From Eutypa lata (Eukaryota > Ascomycota > Sordariomycetes > Xylariales > Diatrypaceae), in NCBI GenBank assembly GCA_022661535.1, contig JAKULF010000009.1, positions 2,604,001 through 2,668,000 of the forward strand: 64,000 nt of DNA, written 5' to 3'. Position numbers and translations under genes: made by a program. Below the pieces are notes generated by a model. The model saw only the letters and a program-made list of their open reading frames with translations, ran no database searches and had not been told where the DNA came from. Below are positions 34,656 through 45,140 of the stretch, piece after piece. Numbering within the stretch: position 1 is the stretch's first letter; the number at the start of each line of letters is the position of its first letter.

Positions 34656-36491
34656 ATGTCGCTCTCACAATCCGCACCATCGGCTACCCTACCGAGGGGC
34701 TTTCGTTATGACCAGGAACTCGATCCCAGGACACCCGAACCTTGCGCACCCAATGAAGAAACGAGTCTGCCCTCTCCGCCACCGCGACCGCGTTTAAGAC
34801 TCAAGCGTCGCAATGTATCGCAGCAATTGAACGCGCCAACCCAACAGTTCCTCGCTTCAGTAGCTGCTGCTGATGTCCCCCTACCGAGCGTCGAAAGGCC
34901 CGAACCTGCGATGATCGACCAAGAAATGATGATGGATGGCATCCCTGAAGTGCAGGTACAAGTCGAAGACTATGATGGCATGGACATCTACCAACACATA
35001 CACCCTCGAACATTTTCGCCTCCTAAAACGCCTGCCATCGATATCCCCGCCGCGCTCCCGTCTCTGAAATACCCCGACTGGTCTGTCGATTCCGAGTGGA
35101 GCAGCTCCGACATGGATTCCAGCTCGGATTGCGAGTCTAGCAGACCTTCTACCGCCTTCTCAACACAAACGAGCGCTTCTTTATTTAGTCGCTACTCGTT
35201 GCTTTCGGATGATGAATGTCTTAGTCCAGAACCGGAGACAGAAGAATCCACCAAGCCAGTCGTTCGGCGCGAAGGAGAAGTTGCCTCAAGGAAGCCACGG
35301 AAGGCTCCGTGGACCAAGGCCATGACTGCGCACTTGTGGTCAACCTATATGCTATACTTGCAGGATCCCAAAGTCACGCCTATACGTCTAGGTAAAAGCT
35401 GCATACCTCCCCATGGGGTTTGTCTACGTGTGGCACGGGAGGCCAAGAGAAGTTGGAAAGGCTCAAATCTACAAGCTGTACCTGCTAGAAGTGGAAACGC
35501 AACTCCGATTGCGGATCCTTCGCGCCCATTCGTTCAATGGCCTCATACATGCGCTGCTACTCGATCATATCTGAGAGAGCTCTGCAGATTGAAAGCCACT
35601 GCTAAAGCAGGACGTCGCCATCTTATGTCTCGAAGTCCTACTCCATTTAACAGGGCCGCCCATCGTCGTTGGAACCGAAGAAACACGCCAGGCCGGTCGC
35701 CTTCCATCTTTTCAAGCAACGATATGAACATGTCGCTCACTATGAGCACCTCAGAGACAATGCAGCCTTATGGTCCGCTTGCCCAGTTGGCCAGTTCTCA
35801 GATGGAACCATTCCCAGATCTTATCCCATCTGCTGAGTATGGACTAGAAGTGTCCTCAATCACTGAGCCGTTTATTGACGATCGGGCTCGCCTTGGTTCT
35901 CCTTTCATCGCCAAGAGCTATGGCCCTAGTTCCTCAACCTCGTTGGGGGCTAATCTCAACTTGCCTCCACAATCGAACACTGTAGGCTCCCGGAAGTTAC
36001 TGAAATCTCCCGTTCGGCTCACAAGATCGCGTTCCGGAACTCAGAAGCGCAGATCTACTAAAGCCACTGAAGATCCACCACGGAAGCGCCCTAGCCTTAG
36101 TGCTGCTTTCGGAGAAGTCATAGCCGCTACTCCTAAGGATGGAAGTATCAAAAGTTCACAGCAACAAGCAAACCCCAGTTCCTCCCTAGGAATTCAAGAT
36201 GATCCGTTTCAACCCGAACCCAGGGCAGACAATTCAAAGCTTGCGTCATTCATGCAGCCAATTCGCCTAGGCTCTCCATTTTCCGGCTCGAACTCGAGCC
36301 ATTCCGTCCCAACACGATCATCGGCACCTATCAACATAAATTTTCGCCGTCCCTTTTCAACAATACAGCAACCTGCTCAAAGAAGGTCGGAGACACCTCC
36401 GGCTAGATCTAGCTTGGCGTCCCGCCTAGCATACCTCGACCAACGATTAAGAGATTTCAGAAACCGCAGGCGTTCCCAGTCGCCAATGTGA
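34656..36491 (+). CDS. Conserved fungal protein, largely disordered, with one ordered block; function unknown
   Basis: An intronless frame of 611 residues. Most is Ser/Pro-rich and probably disordered, with many SP/TP sites and a final RNRRRSQSPM. The ordered part is residues about 217-315: APWTKAMTAHLWSTYMLYLQ, then DPKVTPIRLGKSCIPPHGVC, RVAREAKRSWKG, and FVQWPHTCAATRSYLRELCR. This block is familiar to me from hypothetical proteins across filamentous ascomycetes, but I cannot attach a named family. Basic patches (RLTRSRSGTQKRR, PPRKRPS) suggest nuclear location. An unusually long leader precedes the ATG. Regulation by phosphorylation is an inference from the SP-rich composition. Confidence 0.8.
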   Translation: MSLSQSAPSATLPRGFRYDQELDPRTPEPCAPNEETSLPSPPPRPRLRLKRRNVSQQLNAPTQQFLASVAAADVPLPSVERPEPAMIDQEMMMDGIPEVQVQVEDYDGMDIYQHIHPRTFSPPKTPAIDIPAALPSLKYPDWSVDSEWSSSDMDSSSDCESSRPSTAFSTQTSASLFSRYSLLSDDECLSPEPETEESTKPVVRREGEVASRKPRKAPWTKAMTAHLWSTYMLYLQDPKVTPIRLGKSCIPPHGVCLRVAREAKRSWKGSNLQAVPARSGNATPIADPSRPFVQWPHTCAATRSYLRELCRLKATAKAGRRHLMSRSPTPFNRAAHRRWNRRNTPGRSPSIFSSNDMNMSLTMSTSETMQPYGPLAQLASSQMEPFPDLIPSAEYGLEVSSITEPFIDDRARLGSPFIAKSYGPSSSTSLGANLNLPPQSNTVGSRKLLKSPVRLTRSRSGTQKRRSTKATEDPPRKRPSLSAAFGEVIAATPKDGSIKSSQQQANPSSSLGIQDDPFQPEPRADNSKLASFMQPIRLGSPFSGSNSSHSVPTRSSAPININFRRPFSTIQQPAQRRSETPPARSSLASRLAYLDQRLRDFRNRRRSQSPM

Positions 36492-36875
36492 TTTCTAATC
36501 ACCTGACACCATTTCCCCCCTTTATGACAGCAATTTTCTCATCACAACTTTTTCATGACCAATATCTCACGACGATTCTTTTCACGACATATCTCACGAC
36601 ATATACCATTTCATTTGTAACGACTACACTTCTACGCTATGACGTCTTCACGACTTTTATGATATCCATATGATATCTCGATGCCCTTTGCATAATGCAT
36701 GATATGCGCTACAGCAATTGGCATCTCGTCCTATAGCAGGAGGCTGAACATATACAACTTCTCTGCACATAGGAAACCTCACACCACATGACTCACGACA
36801 ACGACTCGCACAATATTTCCTTTTTCTAACGTAATTTCTCGAGGGGTGATAGTAGTTTGGAGACCCAGTTTGCAA

Positions 36876-36928
36876 CACGCTATTCAACTCTTGGGTGAGA
36901 ATAGATCGCCCAAGAGTTGAATAGCGTG
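36876..36928. repeat. Perfect 20-bp inverted repeat with 13-nt loop
   Basis: CACGCTATTCAACTCTTGGG (36876-36895) is exactly reverse-complementary to 36909-36928, separated by TGAGAATAGATCG, and a short T-run follows. Such a perfect stem is unlikely by chance in a random 1.5 kb spacer. Confidence 0.9.
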
Positions 36929-37075
36929 GTTTTTCTTGTATGAAACCTAGGGACCTTTGTTCTATGCATCATGAGGACCATGAAGGATATGAAAATGATC
37001 TTATCTAACGAACGACAGAAGTGGATTGCTGATATGAATCCATATTTACTTTTACGACTTTGGCATATTCTCCCT

Positions 37076-37105
37076 GCCGAGCATAGAGCGACTCTAGCGC
37101 TCGGC
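37076..37105. repeat. Second hairpin (GCCGAGC...GCTCGGC)
   Basis: The outer arms GCCGAGC and GCTCGGC enclose an inner stem TAGAG-CGA-CTCTA. It lies 150 bases from the perfect 20-bp hairpin, in the same intergenic stretch. Confidence 0.75.
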
Positions 37106-38080
37106 TTGGGAAGAATGTTGGCGTTTTCCTTTCTTTACCTTTCTTTTTGGCACGAAGGACTCAAAAATGTCCCGATGATATGACGAAATGTTTCTGGATT
37201 ATGAATAAACAAAATGCATGGCATTCCCGCTTTCAATGATAGCCAGCTAGCAGAAGATCAATCAAGTTCAGCGTATATATAGAGAGAGCTCTGCTTTTTT
37301 GTGAAGTGAACTGTTTGACTGTCAGTAATCCACCTAACCACCTGCTACCTACATATATAGCTACCATCACGTAGCTGCCACCACGTATCTATGACCCTAC
37401 GAGAAGGTGAGTATATGACATTTCATGAAGGAGGGGATCTATAAAGTAGCCTCTATCCAACAGAGCCTCACTCATAGTACCAAACGTGGATAGATGTCTT
37501 CCATGGCAAATTCTAAGGCAGGCATTCGACCTGCATGTTCCCATAGTGATACCACCTATGTATTTATAAGCACCTACCTTTGTAACACTATATTGAGGTT
37601 AATAATAATTCTTGATGTTTAACTCACGTGAAAGTATTTATACATATATAATTACTTTCAATAAATGCTTAAGAGCCCTACCCGTATAGATAAGGGGTGA
37701 CGCAAACCTTCCACCTAGCAGCAGGGGTGCAGGGATGTCCTTGTACAGGTAAGACAGTAGATCATCTCAGGTAGACTTCTTCCAAACTATGGCACTGTCC
37801 CGTCATCATCCATCCATTTGTTCACATTGCTTAAATAGTTCATTTCACCATACAAGAATATCTTCATCGTCTCGCTAACTTTCACCAAGCAGTTGGTAGG
37901 AATGCGCCCATAACTACTAAGTCCTGCTGGTGAACAGTAACAGCCATCAAAAACCCCAGCTCCGAGACTGGGACTCGACGTCTCTTGGTCCGGCATCAAT
38001 GACTACTTCGTAGCTGAGGCGAGCTCAAACCCTCCCAATTACCTATATCGACTAGAGACAGACAAGACAAGCAGTAAACT

Positions 38081-39089
38081 ATGCCCTCCCATCAGCCACA
38101 ACCGACAACCCCATCCAAGCGGGCGAGCAAACGGGGTGCAACCGAAGCCGACATTGATGATGATGATGACGGCGGGTGCTGCGGCGTTTCTACTCCGACC
38201 AAAAAGAAGCCCAGAACACCGTCGAAAGCAGCACAGAAGAAGGCTGAAGCCGCGCAGCGCAAGCAGTGGAAAGCGGACTGGGCGAAGTGGGTCGCCGAGT
38301 CCGCGTGGGCCAAAGACGAGAGTTACAGGCAGAAGGTCGGGAGGTCCGAGATTCACCGGACCGATGGTAAGTAGGGTCCCGGCCTACCCGCATCCGCACC
38401 CGTACCCGCACCCGCCCCCACACCGATTCCTTGCCCGTCCGGTAACCACAATACTACTTGTGTTAGGTATGTACGTAGGAAGCAAACTGACGGTGTGGCG
38501 CTGTTCTTTATAGCCAAGACATTCTACCGCGTCACCACCGAGGAGTTAGACACTCTACCTTACGTGGAATTCGAGAATGAGAATAACCCTTCTTGTCCTG
38601 GACGATCTTATGCGCACGAAGGCGTGAAGATGCTGGTCAGTCGCAAGCTTGCTACTCTAGCGGGGCTGCATAAAGCAGGCCTCAGCGAACGAGAGCTGTT
38701 GGAGCGCGGCATAAAGCTATTTGACGAGGCGTAAGTCGTTGTCCCCCCCCCCCCCTCTATAGAATGACCTTCCCCCAAACTGAGGACACACTGGGCAGCC
38801 AGGAAGAACGCCGCCGGAAGAACCCGAACACGCCGAGGAAGCCGAGGACGTGGGATATAGTGGAGAGGTGGAGAGGAAGAAGAACTATTTCGGTTACAAT
38901 TCTCGGCAGAGACGCCCGGCGGGGTCGTGGGAGTCCGCCGTCTGGGAAGATGGCGAGATCGTGGGTTGCGAGCTTAACTTGCAGTTTGACCCTAATGACC
39001 ACCTTGGTGACGACTACATTGATGATGACGAGGAGGATATCTATCCTGAGAGTCGGTTTAGGCCTATTGGGTCGGACGAGTATATCTAG
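38081..39089 (+). CDS. Hypothetical protein with an XPA_C-like segment; third exon has a frame problem
   Basis: Exon 1 38081-38366 encodes a basic N-terminus (TPTKKKPRTPSKAAQKKAEA) with a helical KQWKADWAKWVAESAW stretch. Exon 2 38514-38730 gives AKTFYRVTTEELDTLPYVEF and GRSYAHEGVKMLVSRKLATL, which resembles the C-terminal DNA-binding fold of XPA-like proteins. The clear C-terminus (YFGYNSRQRRPAGSWESAVW, then an acidic tail ending GSDEYI) is in a frame reached only with an AAG acceptor (exon from 38807; 261 residues). The stronger CAG acceptor eight bases earlier leads into another frame (Arg-rich, poor codon use). A one-base indel in 38807-38840 is the alternative. Function unconfirmed. Confidence 0.6.
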
Positions 39090-41176
39090 ACATAAAGAGA
39101 ACTTGTGCTATGGGTATTTAGGGACAAGGACTCTATGCCTTCGTTTCGAACGTAAAAAGCTTGCTATGAGATAGTAGCCCTAACTTGGGTAAATAGATAT
39201 GAAGTAAACCTGGCTTCTGAGTATGTATTTTTCAACACTTCGCCGGATCGAATATTATACAAATAGCTAACATTTTACTGAAGATCTACGAGTATGAAGT
39301 ACTCTCTTATATGGTGTTTGTTATCGTTACCCAGCTTATTAACTTATTTCCATAGAGCGACTCTACATCTACGTAGAAGGGGGTTAGCAAGAGTGTGTGA
39401 AGGCAAGGAGATGAAAAGTCTTTAAGAAAGTCCTGAGTTCTACCTACCTACTTATGTATTAGGTTCAGCAGGGTATAGTTAGCGAGTTGAATCGTTCTTT
39501 GCAACTCGTGTATGCAAAAAGATCGGAAATGTCGGGAGATAACGATTTGACGCAACACTCACTACCAGCACGACCCAACGGTTTTGTCTTATCCTTCCAA
39601 CGGAGGGCATCTAGTTGGATCTCATCATCACTAGGAAATAATGAGAGAACTAACTCGGACATCGGGATGTAGACAGGGGCTGCGTCCCTCTCAGAATATC
39701 GCTCGAAGGACTGATCCTCCTGCAAAGAATGCTATCCTAATTCTATCTAACTAGGGCAGTGCTGAGTTCGTATCGATGCACATATAGGCCCTGGCGACCT
39801 AAAGATCAAGTATATGATGGAGAGATTTTGTCATGGGAGAGACCAAATAATTCTGAATGAGGATAGTAACTTCTGCCCTCGGACAAACCCCCCTCAACAG
39901 GTATAGGTAGCAATGATATGGCACAGACCCTCTTGGCACTGTGATATCACCAGCCACACGGTTCTACGATCGCCGACAACTACCTATCCTTCCTCATACA
40001 TAATTATCGTACATGTGTAAGTAGGCAAGGCTAGCCGACTAATTACATAGCCCACGTTGTCGCCGGACGGTCGCTAGGTAGTTATAGGATGGTCTCCTGT
40101 TCGTCGCACAGACCGAGTTCGCCCGTCACTACGACTCCGCGGGAATGGAACATGCAACCTAATCTTACTTCATCTGTGCGCACTGCGCAGCACACTATAT
40201 AGCGTGAACTTATCAACCCGTCACCTCTGTTAGGATTCGCATCAATTGCCTCTAGTGGTGATTCCCAGCGACCTAGAGCCAGGCGTTGGAAATGTTTATG
40301 TAATATAAACGAGGGGCTACAGTCAGTTGAGGTGCTCCCTCCTCCTATCTCCAAATCCTTCCTCGAGCTAGCAGAAGATGCCAAGCGGCTCGTCTTCGAA
40401 TAATACACACATTATACGTATAGCCGTTTCTGCCACTGTTCCCCGATTGAGGATCTCATGAGATTTGACCATCTACTTCCATCGTCATAGCATGTCGAAA
40501 GCAAATTCACGAGTCAGCGTTAAGGCTGTCACAAGTAGCACACGAATCATGCATGCTGTGCTCACTATGTATGTACTTAGGTAAGCATTTTGTTTCAGCT
40601 CAGAAACGACCTACTCAGCCCAAACAGGGAAGCAGGTAAGGCTAGAGTAGCAGAGCACACACACACATACATACAAGCTGTCAGGCTGTTTGTCAACGAT
40701 CTCCCACGAACGACGGGTTGTGGGGGTCAAGTTCGTAATTACAAATGTAGTTTAGTTAGGTAGAGCTATGTATGTATTCCGTGGAGTTGTGCGAACTCGC
40801 GGGACTGACTGCACGGACCGGGACAGGCCTCCGGGGCGTGGCGTGCGGGCCCCCAGTCGGTGATCGTGCGACAAAGCTCCCACCCGGAAGCGATCGACGC
40901 CGAGACCCCATAACCACGAGGATCGGCATCTGCTATCTATCATCCCTGATCCCTCGCCGCTACTGACATATGTACGTACGATAAGCAGACCTCCGAGGCG
41001 AGGGAAGCTCCCGCCGGGGGAGGGGGGATCTCTGCAATGACCAACCCAGCTTCTTAGATCCGGAGTCATGATTCATGAATATAGCTTCTACATACCTATG
41101 TGCTCCATTCCTGATACAGCAGAGATAACTAACCAGTAACTACGCCCTAGCCGGGTTTAGTCACAATCGCGAGATA

Positions 41177-41363
41177 CCGCCTATTTTGACCTACAGTGTA
41201 TGGGACCACACGGGCCTTTTTCTGGGGGATCTACTTACTAAGCTACTTACAGCACTATTTCAAGATAACCTGATAAGAATTCTTTCACTTAAAAAGGTTT
41301 AGTGAGCAGATCCCCCAGAAAAAGGCCCGTGTGGTCCCATACACTGTAGGTCAAAATAGGCGG
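41177..41363. mobile_element. MITE with 56-bp terminal inverted repeats and TA target duplication
   Basis: The left arm 41177-41232 (starting CCGCCTATTTTGACCTACAG) is the exact reverse complement of 41308-41363. The interior is only 75 bases, so it has no coding capacity. TA dinucleotides flank both ends (41175-41176 and 41364-41365), the target-site duplication of Tc1/mariner elements. Arm identity without a mismatch suggests a recent insertion or active maintenance. A full-length transposase source is not in this window. Confidence 0.9.
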
Positions 41364-42251
41364 TAGTGGCAAGTGCTATGAGACACTGCTATCGTCGTCG
41401 AAACTAGCAAACTCTTGGTGGGAGCCCTGCCATCAACGTCATTTCCATCCACATTACGAAGTAACTAGTTTAAGTCGATTTGACAAACTATAACCGATCT
41501 GCAATACAGATTTCCCCAGGGTTCTCTAGGCGAGGGCACAGAGCCCAGTTCATGCACGTTGATACATACATATGTAGCTAGGATATTATTCACAGAAACG
41601 AAATGAAACGAGTTGCTTGGCTGGTCAAACTTATGTAGTTTCCGTCACATTGGAAATAGTCATGAAGTGATGGTAAATGTTCTAGGGAGAAATTCTGTTT
41701 TCTATCATAGAGTAGAGCTAGGACTCCGACATACGTGCTCTGGTCACATAGAGCGAATCTGCTTAACATTTTTCATCCAATGTAATCGTAATATCATTTA
41801 AAGATACCCGCGGGCTAGCGGGTCGCCTCTCTCCATAGCAAGCAACAGCTCGCCATTCTCCGATTCTCCATCGGCACCAGCAATGTAAGCTGAGAGGGTT
41901 TGTAGACACTTAAGATGGCAATAGCATCTATGCCTATAAAGTAGGGGGTATCAACACGGCCGTAACTCATCGCCCAATCCAACCCAATAATCCCACGAAC
42001 TCCCGTAATATGAATACAAAAAAAAGCCATTCCACGTTCCACACACAACCAAAATTCCCTATCTCATGTTCTCAGATCATCAGTACGTAGTTAGCCCACA
42101 CAGTGAGCACTTATCTCATGTGAAGGCATCTGCCGTAATGTAACATATATCGTCGACTCTTAATAAGCGTGAGTTTAAAGTTAAAGCCCTTCGAGCGGGC
42201 ACCGAAATCGGAGGTCTTGGAGACCAGAATGTACCAAATAAAGTGAATGTA

Positions 42252-42271
42252 TGAATGAATGAATGAATGAA
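42252..42271. repeat. (GAAT)n microsatellite
   Basis: Five tandem GAAT units about 110 bases downstream of the BTB gene on its 3' side. Confidence 0.8.
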
Positions 42272-42382
42272 GAAGAAAAGTTTCTCGGTGAGGAACTTGT
42301 AATGTGACACCAGAAGGCATTCAACAGTGGATGTTTTCCTTTAGGATATATATCCTGTCCTTACGCAGGATGAAGGGTGTAT

Positions 42383-43459
42383 TTAGTGAGCGTCGAGGTA
42401 TAAGTCGAATACCGAATCGCTTCTATGTGAAGAAACCGGAGACCCGGTCAAGGAGTCCGAGTAATTGGAGCCCAATGACCTCACATCACCGTCTGTCGAT
42501 GGCGACGTCGCGAATGGGGACAGCGAAAGCATATGAGGGCACTTCCCCTGGCCGACCGATGATCTGTGGGTATGGAACGAACACTGTCGATAACCAAACT
42601 GCCGCTCCTCCCCTCGGAGGTTGTTGGACGGTAATCTCAGCTGCGGGTTTTTCTGGTGAAATTGGAGCTTGCCCTTGGACATCTTAAGCAGGTGAGTGAC
42701 ATAATCGTCCCAGTACCCAGGGCACATATCAAATAGCTCTTTGACTTGATCCGCAACAAATGCTCTCTGCAAACCGCCGAGCACCCAAGTGGTCACTGGA
42801 AATAGGCGGTTAGTATCTATACTGTAGAAAGAGAACAGGCAGTTTTTGAGGTATTACTTACTAGCAACGATCCACTTCCGCAGACGCAAGCTGTCCCTGG
42901 GATCACACTCTTGATAGATATATCTAATAAGCTCAGGCTTGATGTCCCAATTGCAGCGCAGGTAGAGGTCCTGTATCGCGTCCATGGCTAGGTCCTGGAC
43001 CTCCGGGAGCTGAATTTGAGCAGCGAACAAGTGAAGGTTGATGAGATCCCAATGAAGGGACTTGCAACAGTCGTTCTCTTCGGCTTCGTCAATGAAATCA
43101 TGGAAGTCTCTTCGCTCGTTTATCCAGTGGCAGAACAGCTCGAACATGTCCGGGCACAGGTCCTGCAGTGTTACGACAAGGCGAGCCGTGCCGTTCCGGA
43201 ACACCATCCGCGACGAGTCTACGAGCTGGCGGAAGAAAAGACATGACGAGACGATGAGCTTCCTTCCCACGACGAATTCTTGCCGGTCTGGCCCAACCAG
43301 TATTCTGACGGTCTCTGGTCCCGCATAGCTGAAGGTTTTTGGTTAGTTCCCGTTGGTACCCAAAGTTCGACGAAGGTGAGATAAGATAATAATAAAAAAG
43401 ACTTACAAGCTGGACAAGCTCATGGAAGCTCGCTTATGGATAATTTTCGTAGCACACAT
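42383..43459 (-). CDS. BTB/POZ domain protein
   Basis: Exons 43459-43407, 43328-42862 and 42795-42383 give 310 residues. Residues about 20-125 form a fungal BTB domain: ETVRILVGPDRQEFVVGRKL, LIVSSCLFFRQLVDSS, then LVVTLQDLCPDMFELFCHWI. The following helical part (LHLFAAQIQLPEVQDLAMDA) matches the region usually found after fungal BTB domains. BTB domains mediate dimerisation or Cullin-3 binding; partner unknown. The C-terminal 70 residues are Ser-rich and probably disordered. Start: ATG 43459 is the last Met before the first splice and gives a short 17-residue leader; upstream Mets in the same frame would add up to 57 residues of no clear character. Introns are GT-AG. Confidence 0.83.
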
Positions 43460-45140
43460 GATCGCAGATCGCCTAATGCCGTAGAATAACACACTCAAAA
43501 CACAATTCAGATCGTTCGATATGAAGCAAGATTCATTAAGATTTGTTTGCAAACATCGTTCGAGATCGTTCGAGAGGGGGGGGAGAGGGCTGGACATGAA
43601 ATAAGAGTGCCCAGGGTGATCGACGGACATGCGAACGGAGCTCTTGATACATGCCCATCCAGTCCCATCCACATGCCCATGAGATTAGATCCTCGCCAGG
43701 GTGCCACGCATATGGAGCTTACTGCTCTTTCTCCAATTGAATCTCGTCCGATATCTGCATAGAACCCTTGAACCCTCGAACCCCCCCCTGCCCTGATAGC
43801 GGTGGCTGAAAAAGCTCCCCTTAGCTCGGCACCCTGCATAGCAAAATGCACGAAACATGTGGCGTCCGTGTGTTTCAACGTGTTTCCGCACACACTGATA
43901 AAAATGTTGCAGGGCACAGGGTTCTGGAAACGCCGTTACCTGTTTCCCCCCCTTTCCCTTTTAATCGGATAGCTTGCTTCAGTTAACCCCTGATTGCGGG
44001 TACGGGGCGCTATGACATGGGCTTGGCATCACTAAACGGTGGTTCCCCGGGGCAGTGAACCCTGCGCTATCTGCTGTAACAGTGTAACTTCAGTAATAAC
44101 CTTGGTGACCTTGAAAGTCTTTTTTAAACAAACTGCACAAAATCGAGCAGGGGTCCCGGCATTTCTACCAATTTCCACCCACCCATGATCGCCCAACCCA
44201 CGCGATCTCTAAAAACGGCAGAATGTCCGTCAGGGACTTGGGACGAGCCTGGGACGAGGCCGTACCCCGGCTTACTGCGAACTTCTTCAAGGCTATCATC
44301 GCGAACTAATGGGGAAACGTTTTGAGTGGAGTAAGATCTGACGCACATGTCACAGGAACTGATAACAGAGAAATAGTAATCTATAAGTAACCTTCTTTCT
44401 GTCATCACCATCAGATCAGTCTCATCGGTGTTCAAGATCTCTTCCTTCGAGGGGATCAAGGGGATCAAGGGGATAAGGCTGGTAGCAGTAATTCCTAACT
44501 TGAAGCACCATCGATTTCATTTAGAACATCGACACGACATGACATTGGCAGACTCATGCAGTTGGAACTATCAACACTTTGTAGTTATGTAGTTATGTTA
44601 ACGATGGCGATAGAGCGGGGAATAGATTCACCATAAGGAAATAGCTCGGAATTTTACATTATTCAGCAATATCACCAAAGAGGTTGCGGTTATTACATTT
44701 TGGTAGGCATTAGTCAACAACAGGTTTAGAAATGACGTTTAAGGCTTTATCTAGAACTTCTGGATAATTCTATACGCCTATTAGTTCGCATAGTTAAAAA
44801 GGTCGAGCCGGCATCGTAATGAAACTCTCCTTTGGACCAGTAAACCAGAGAGCATAGCCAACCAATTTATTCCCAACCAAAACCGATATAGCCACCACCA
44901 TTGTCAGAACAGGAGATATTTAGCCCTGCATCTTACCTACTCCCGTTTCCGCTCCCGGTTTCAAAACACCGGGTAGTCTAGAACAGCCGCACGACATCAT
45001 CCACCAAACCCCTGTCGCACTCTTATCTCAACCCCGTTACGCAAGGAATCCTTCAAAAGATCAGAAGGAACACCAACAAAACAAAACAAAACCCAGAATT
45101 ATCTATTACACCACCCTGTGCAACTAAAATTAGCGCTACC
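43460..45140. other. Divergent spacer between BTB and old-yellow-enzyme genes
   Basis: About 1.7 kb with both promoters. No gene is supported; open frames around 43500-43900 and 44124-44468 have no family content. G-run at 43576-43583. Confidence 0.4.

Larger units (their letters stand above)
36492..38080. other. 3' flank of the disordered-protein gene and spacer
   Basis: About 1.6 kb. The motif TCACGAC or CACGACATAT recurs at 36540-36660 in a probable 3' UTR. Two strong inverted repeats follow (listed separately). A 70-codon frame at 36971-37183 spans one of them and has no family signal. Promoter sequence for the next gene should lie near 38080. Confidence 0.4.
39090..42382. other. Gene-poor region containing a MITE
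   Basis: About 3.3 kb. Apart from the MITE at 41177-41363 and a GAAT repeat at 42252-42271, I see only weak hints. One is an exon-like minus-strand segment just after TTCTTTGCAG at about 39722-39500, reading EDQSFERYSERDAAPVYIPM with no ATG and no visible partner exon. A GC-rich islet lies at 40790-41050. Confidence 0.4.

Noticed and set aside
36971..37183. 70-codon frame with an ATG in the 3' flank
   Set aside because: It runs across a hairpin and AT-rich UTR-like sequence, with no family similarity.
40752..41069. 105-codon minus-strand frame in a GC-rich patch
   Set aside because: Composition explains the lack of stops; the peptide is Arg/Ser/Gly-rich without any domain.
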